DNA of 64,000 nt from an uncultured Rhodospirillales bacterium (GTDB lineage: Bacteria; Pseudomonadota; Alphaproteobacteria; CACIAM-22H2), in assembly GCA_937926175.1 (NCBI GenBank), contig CALANV010000050.1, positions 1-64,000 on the forward strand. The letters are read 5' to 3'. The notes beneath the pieces were generated by a model. That model ran no database searches and had not been told where the DNA came from. It saw nothing but the letters and a program-made list of their open reading frames with translations. How positions within the stretch are numbered: the stretch's first letter is position 1; the number at the start of each line of letters is the position of its first letter. The position numbers were made by a program, and so were the translations under genes. Below, one piece after another: positions 60,856-64,000 of the stretch.

Positions 60856-62847
60856 TTACGGCCTGCTACTGCTGTCGGTGGTACGTTTGCGGAATCCGAC
60901 GTAGAACAGCAGGGCGCAGACGGCAACAAGGATTCCGATACCGATGATTGCACCGTCATAGCCGCCATAGGTGATCAGTGCTGCTGCGAGGAATGGCGAC
61001 AGAAAGCTGCCCATCCGTTCCACAAAGCGGAACACGCCGAGGACTGCGGCCGCACCGAAGCTCTTCACCTCTTCGTCGCACGTATCCAGGACGAGGGCGA
61101 GCTGCGGTGCACTGATCAGGGCCTGGGCTGCACCGAGGCCGAGGCTGCAAAGCGCAGCGGCCCAAAAACCATCCAGCCAGAGCACCACCAGGCAGGCGAT
61201 GCCCGACAGGACGCCGCCGGCCGTGAGAAACTCCTTCCTCATGGCCAGGCGGTCGGAGATCTGCGCAACCAACGGCGACACGCACATGAAGCCGACGAAG
61301 TAGAGGGGAAGTGCTCGCCCGATATCTGCGCTGTCAGCTCCTGCCGAATTGAGAAACAGCGGGACGAGGTAGAAAAGGATTCCGGTCGCGGCGAGCTTCG
61401 TTGGCAACGCACTGGCCGCCACCAGCGTCACGAAGCGCCGGTTGCGGAATAACGTGGCGATGTAATGCCAGTTGATACTTGCCGAGTTGCCGACATTCGG
61501 CCGGCGGGTCTCGACGGCGCAGGCGTAGATCACGGCGCAGGACGCCAGCGCCACGAATCCGCCCAGCACAAACGTCGGGCGATAGCCGATCTGGTCCGCC
61601 AGGACACCCCCGAATGCCGGCCCGCATATGCCGGCTGCCAGCGTACCACCGACGAACATGGAGAACCCACGCGCCCTGCTTGCCTCGTCCGTGTTGTCGA
61701 CGACAATGCCTTGAACTGCGATCATCAGCACGCCGTAGCCGACTGCGGTCACACATCGCCATAGGACAAGATCGTAGAAGCCGACTGACATCCCGGTCAT
61801 CGCCAGTCCGCCCGCCCCGGCTACGGCGCCGATGATGAAGGCTTTCCGGCGCCCGACATGTTCGGACCATGCCGCGCCGAACATCTGCGCCAGCGCCCAC
61901 ACCATCATGAACGTCGAAATGGGCAACGCTGCGATCAGATGCGGCGACAGGTCGCCGACCCGGCCAGCGACTTCTTGGACATAGAGTGGAAAGAAGGGGC
62001 GCGAAAGTTCCTCAGCGAGCGCAAAAATGAAGATCGAAAGACGTGCGGCGACGACATTGAGCGATCGCGTTGCGTCCGGGACCACGTCATGGTCGACCGG
62101 GTCGGTGGCGGATGATTGGCCAGAACCGGGGGGGATGATGGCCTCCTTCATTTTCCGGCCGCCTTCGGCGAGAACCTGCACGACCGCGGAATACCAGGCC
62201 AGAATTCGCCCGTATTCGTCGCGGGCGCGGCTATAGAGCCTCGTTACGAGACGTCCGCGCTCGGCCTCGTCTGCCAGCCATCGCAGTTCTCGCAATTCCG
62301 CCGTCGTGGCATTGCCGATGAACAGCAGCACCTCCAGCGCGCAGAGTGCGGAGACGACCAGGACAGTGATGATGTCGATCAGCAGATCGCGGCTGAGCCG
62401 GTCGACGAAACGGCGGTCCACCCCCAGGTGAATCAGCAGCAGGGGGCGGTTCTGCACCATCACCGGAACGACGGTATCGAGTATCGCATCCGGCCGATCG
62501 AGGACAGGCAAGCTCCCGTTACCGTTTGCTTCGGCATCGCGTCGAAAAAGCTCGCGGCCCGCCGGATCGAGGATTCTGATGTAGCGCAGGTCGTCGCGGA
62601 CAGCCATCGTGTCGGCAAGGATGTCTTCGACGCCGACCAGTTTGTCGGGCGGCACGCCTGCTTCCAACGCACGGGCGATCTGGGCGGCCAGGACCTCGCC
62701 CGCGGCGATCGTTCGTTTCTCGGCTTCAGGGAGAAGTTGGGGGCCGAAGCTGCGATGAGCCCAGGCCGCCATCATGGCAGCGGCCGTCAGAAGCACAAGT
62801 ACCGACAGAATGAAGACGCGTGTGCTTACGGTGCGGATCGAATGCAT
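60856..62847 (-). CDS. Sensor-HAMP protein fused to a full MFS transporter
   Basis: A 663-residue membrane protein. Helix 1 (about 9-29), a Cache-like periplasmic domain (LRYIRILDPAGRELFRRDAE), helix 2 (about 164-187) and a HAMP-like segment (ELRELRWLADEAERGRLVTR) form a receptor front end. From about 275 a 12-helix MFS carrier follows: RPFFPLYVQEVAGRVGDLSP, SEHVGRRKAFIIGAVAGAGG (the G-x-x-x-R-R/K loop 2-3), RARGFSMFVGGTLAAGICGP and SDRLAMRKEFLTAGGVLSG (loop 8-9). Joining a receptor to a transporter is unusual. It follows the 62850-63698 gene with a 2-base gap. Confidence 0.8.
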   Translation of the reverse strand: MHSIRTVSTRVFILSVLVLLTAAAMMAAWAHRSFGPQLLPEAEKRTIAAGEVLAAQIARALEAGVPPDKLVGVEDILADTMAVRDDLRYIRILDPAGRELFRRDAEANGNGSLPVLDRPDAILDTVVPVMVQNRPLLLIHLGVDRRFVDRLSRDLLIDIITVLVVSALCALEVLLFIGNATTAELRELRWLADEAERGRLVTRLYSRARDEYGRILAWYSAVVQVLAEGGRKMKEAIIPPGSGQSSATDPVDHDVVPDATRSLNVVAARLSIFIFALAEELSRPFFPLYVQEVAGRVGDLSPHLIAALPISTFMMVWALAQMFGAAWSEHVGRRKAFIIGAVAGAGGLAMTGMSVGFYDLVLWRCVTAVGYGVLMIAVQGIVVDNTDEASRARGFSMFVGGTLAAGICGPAFGGVLADQIGYRPTFVLGGFVALASCAVIYACAVETRRPNVGNSASINWHYIATLFRNRRFVTLVAASALPTKLAATGILFYLVPLFLNSAGADSADIGRALPLYFVGFMCVSPLVAQISDRLAMRKEFLTAGGVLSGIACLVVLWLDGFWAAALCSLGLGAAQALISAPQLALVLDTCDEEVKSFGAAAVLGVFRFVERMGSFLSPFLAAALITYGGYDGAIIGIGILVAVCALLFYVGFRKRTTDSSSRP

Positions 62848-62849
62848 GA

Positions 62850-63698
62850 TCAGCCGACGGAGACATCCGCAGGAAACCGCTCATTCTTCGTGGCTTGCGT
62901 CGCCGTTTCGGCGGCGACCGTCCGGCGAAGAGCAGCCACGATCCGGGCTGCGTCGCGCGCCACTTCGTCGCGCGCATCAGCGATCAGGTCCGGACCTCGT
63001 TCGAGGCGCGAAACCAGAGTCCGGTACCGCTCCTCGGGGGACGTGGCGGAAGCGTCGGTCGGGTCATAGATCTGCTTGAGCGAGAGCCGCGTTTGCCGGG
63101 CCTGTTTTTCCAGGCGGCCCACGACGAGCCGTGTTCCGAGTAAGGAAAGCAGACCGCACACGCCGATCGTGATGACCGCGCCGGTAACGAGATAACCGGC
63201 CATCCACTGCTGTTTCTGGCGGGTGTCGCTTATGGAATAGCGAACGGAAAGGCCGCCGATGAGCTGGTCGAAATCATTCCGAAACGGCATCCGGATTGTG
63301 ATTGTCGCATCGCCGGTTACGACCTGTATCGGGGCCGCATGAACCGCGGCCGCATCGTAATCCGCCAAAGCTTGCCCGATGCGGTCGCGGTCGCTCGAAA
63401 AGAGGATCCGCCCCGTCTCGTCATGGATATCGACCAGATCCGTCCGTTCCTCCCTGCCGGCTTCGCGCTCGACGAGCAGCTGAAGTTCGTTCAGCTCGGG
63501 CAGCAGCAACCCGAGCATTAGGACCCGCTGAATCTTCGAATGAAGTTCGGCCGTCTTGGTGGTCAACTGCGACGTCACCAACTCGCGCAACTTCATCTCG
63601 AACTTGAAATAACTGAGTGCCCCGGCCGTGCCGGCCATCATTACGGCGATCAGCACCAGGATAAGCCAGATTCGCCCGGACACCCCTCCACTACGCAC
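62850..63698 (-). CDS. Two-helix membrane sensor-like protein (paralogue of 53977-54798)
   Basis: A 282-residue protein starting at GTG 63698 with ATGGAGAC upstream. Helix 1 (RIWLILVLIAVMMAGTAGAL, about 9-28), a periplasmic domain with TDLVDIHDETGRILFSSDRD, helix 2 (GYLVTGAVITIGVCGLLSLL) and an acidic helical cytoplasmic tail (RTLVSRLERGPDLIADARDE). No kinase, HAMP-linked effector or output domain is seen. It is the first gene of the minus operon and precedes the HAMP-MFS gene by 2 bases. Confidence 0.72.
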   Translation of the reverse strand: MRSGGVSGRIWLILVLIAVMMAGTAGALSYFKFEMKLRELVTSQLTTKTAELHSKIQRVLMLGLLLPELNELQLLVEREAGREERTDLVDIHDETGRILFSSDRDRIGQALADYDAAAVHAAPIQVVTGDATITIRMPFRNDFDQLIGGLSVRYSISDTRQKQQWMAGYLVTGAVITIGVCGLLSLLGTRLVVGRLEKQARQTRLSLKQIYDPTDASATSPEERYRTLVSRLERGPDLIADARDEVARDAARIVAALRRTVAAETATQATKNERFPADVSVG

Positions 63699-64000
63699 GA
63701 CGAGTCTCCATCATGAAGCGACCGCACGCGCGCGTATTTATGCCCGATCGGTAGGCCTGCCTCAAACCTTAAGCGGTGCCGGGCGGGTCGTCGAAATCGC
63801 ATGACCGTGCGATGGGCCGGGGAGGCGCCAGTCGATACCCGGTTCCGCTGGGGCGCGGGGCGCTGCCGCCTCGGTTCGGGGCGCCTCCATGTCACGGGGT
63901 GACCGGCCGGGCGCCGGCACGCACAGCCGCTGGTCCGACGCATCTCGTCTTCGTCCGCGAGGTTTCTCGCCGCGCCCGCATCTCGAGATCCGCCGTGAAA
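63699..64000. other. Right-edge stretch with no assigned gene
   Basis: About 300 bases upstream of the minus-strand sensor operon. Its promoter is expected here, but no clear hexamers were found; TTTATGCCC near 63737 is only weakly -10-like. Open frames on both strands give no recognisable protein. A gene could enter from the right beyond the window. Confidence 0.4.

Noticed and set aside
63650..63943. 97-codon minus-strand open frame at the right edge
   Set aside because: Arg/Pro-rich with no pattern, and it overlaps the start of the sensor gene in another frame.

Overview
The window is high-GC bacterial chromosome from an alphaproteobacterium, most like the Rhodospirillales or Geminicoccales side of the class. 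Supporting signs are the F1-ATPase zeta inhibitor (DUF1476) beside a purC-purS-purQ-purL-bolA-grxD cluster, class II DAHP synthase, an alpha-type psd-pssA pair, a SufU-type suf operon and eukaryote-like NADP isocitrate dehydrogenase. No rRNA, tRNA, CRISPR array, transposase, phage gene or plasmid gene was recognised. Most of the window is core metabolism, with a few decayed genes.

Layout. 0-1 kb: a zinc-ribbon methyltransferase cut by the left edge, then about 860 bp without a convincing gene. 1.8-13.6 kb: a plus-strand run of aroG, nicotinate phosphoribosyltransferase, a TIR-domain protein, nadE, gltX, cysS, cimA, trmJ and rpsD. 13.7-17.3 kb: accessory region with an HxlR regulator, a deleted glutathione transferase remnant, an SMR exporter and two aromatic-ring dioxygenase families. 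17.3-22.9 kb (minus): purine genes, bolA and grxD. 23-26 kb: zeta inhibitor and the ergothioneine genes egtB-egtD. 26.4-36.9 kb, mostly minus: purB, a three-gene nitrile hydratase or thiocyanate hydrolase set, map, bluB, radC, icd and a LOG-family gene, with an isochorismatase-like hydrolase facing the other way. 37-44.8 kb: two c-type cytochromes, a LysM protein, psd-pssA, endonuclease V, remnants of a chemotaxis receptor and of a short-chain dehydrogenase, and aldose epimerase. 45-52.8 kb: an MlaF-like ATPase, an amidohydrolase, and sufB-C-D-S-U-T on the minus strand.

53.4-63.7 kb is the most unusual part. Two convergent operons face each other. Each carries a small two-helix membrane sensor followed by a sensor-HAMP protein fused to major facilitator (MFS) helices, and each ends in a GNAT acetyltransferase. 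The plus operon also encodes an RsbW-type anti-sigma kinase and a sensor-HAMP-SpoIIE phosphatase. The minus operon also encodes a lone periplasmic binding protein. In one operon the MFS part looks like a full 12-helix carrier, and in the other only about half of one. This looks like a little-described envelope-signal system built on kinase/phosphatase partner switching.

A second point of interest is the TIR-domain protein, which retains the glutamate typical of TIR NADases and lies between two NAD biosynthesis genes. Several genes are broken (glutathione transferase, a lipoprotein, a YkgJ-family protein, a chemotaxis receptor tail, a dehydrogenase tail), so there is active gene decay between intact operons. 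Single-base calls behind two of these frameshifts should be confirmed from reads.
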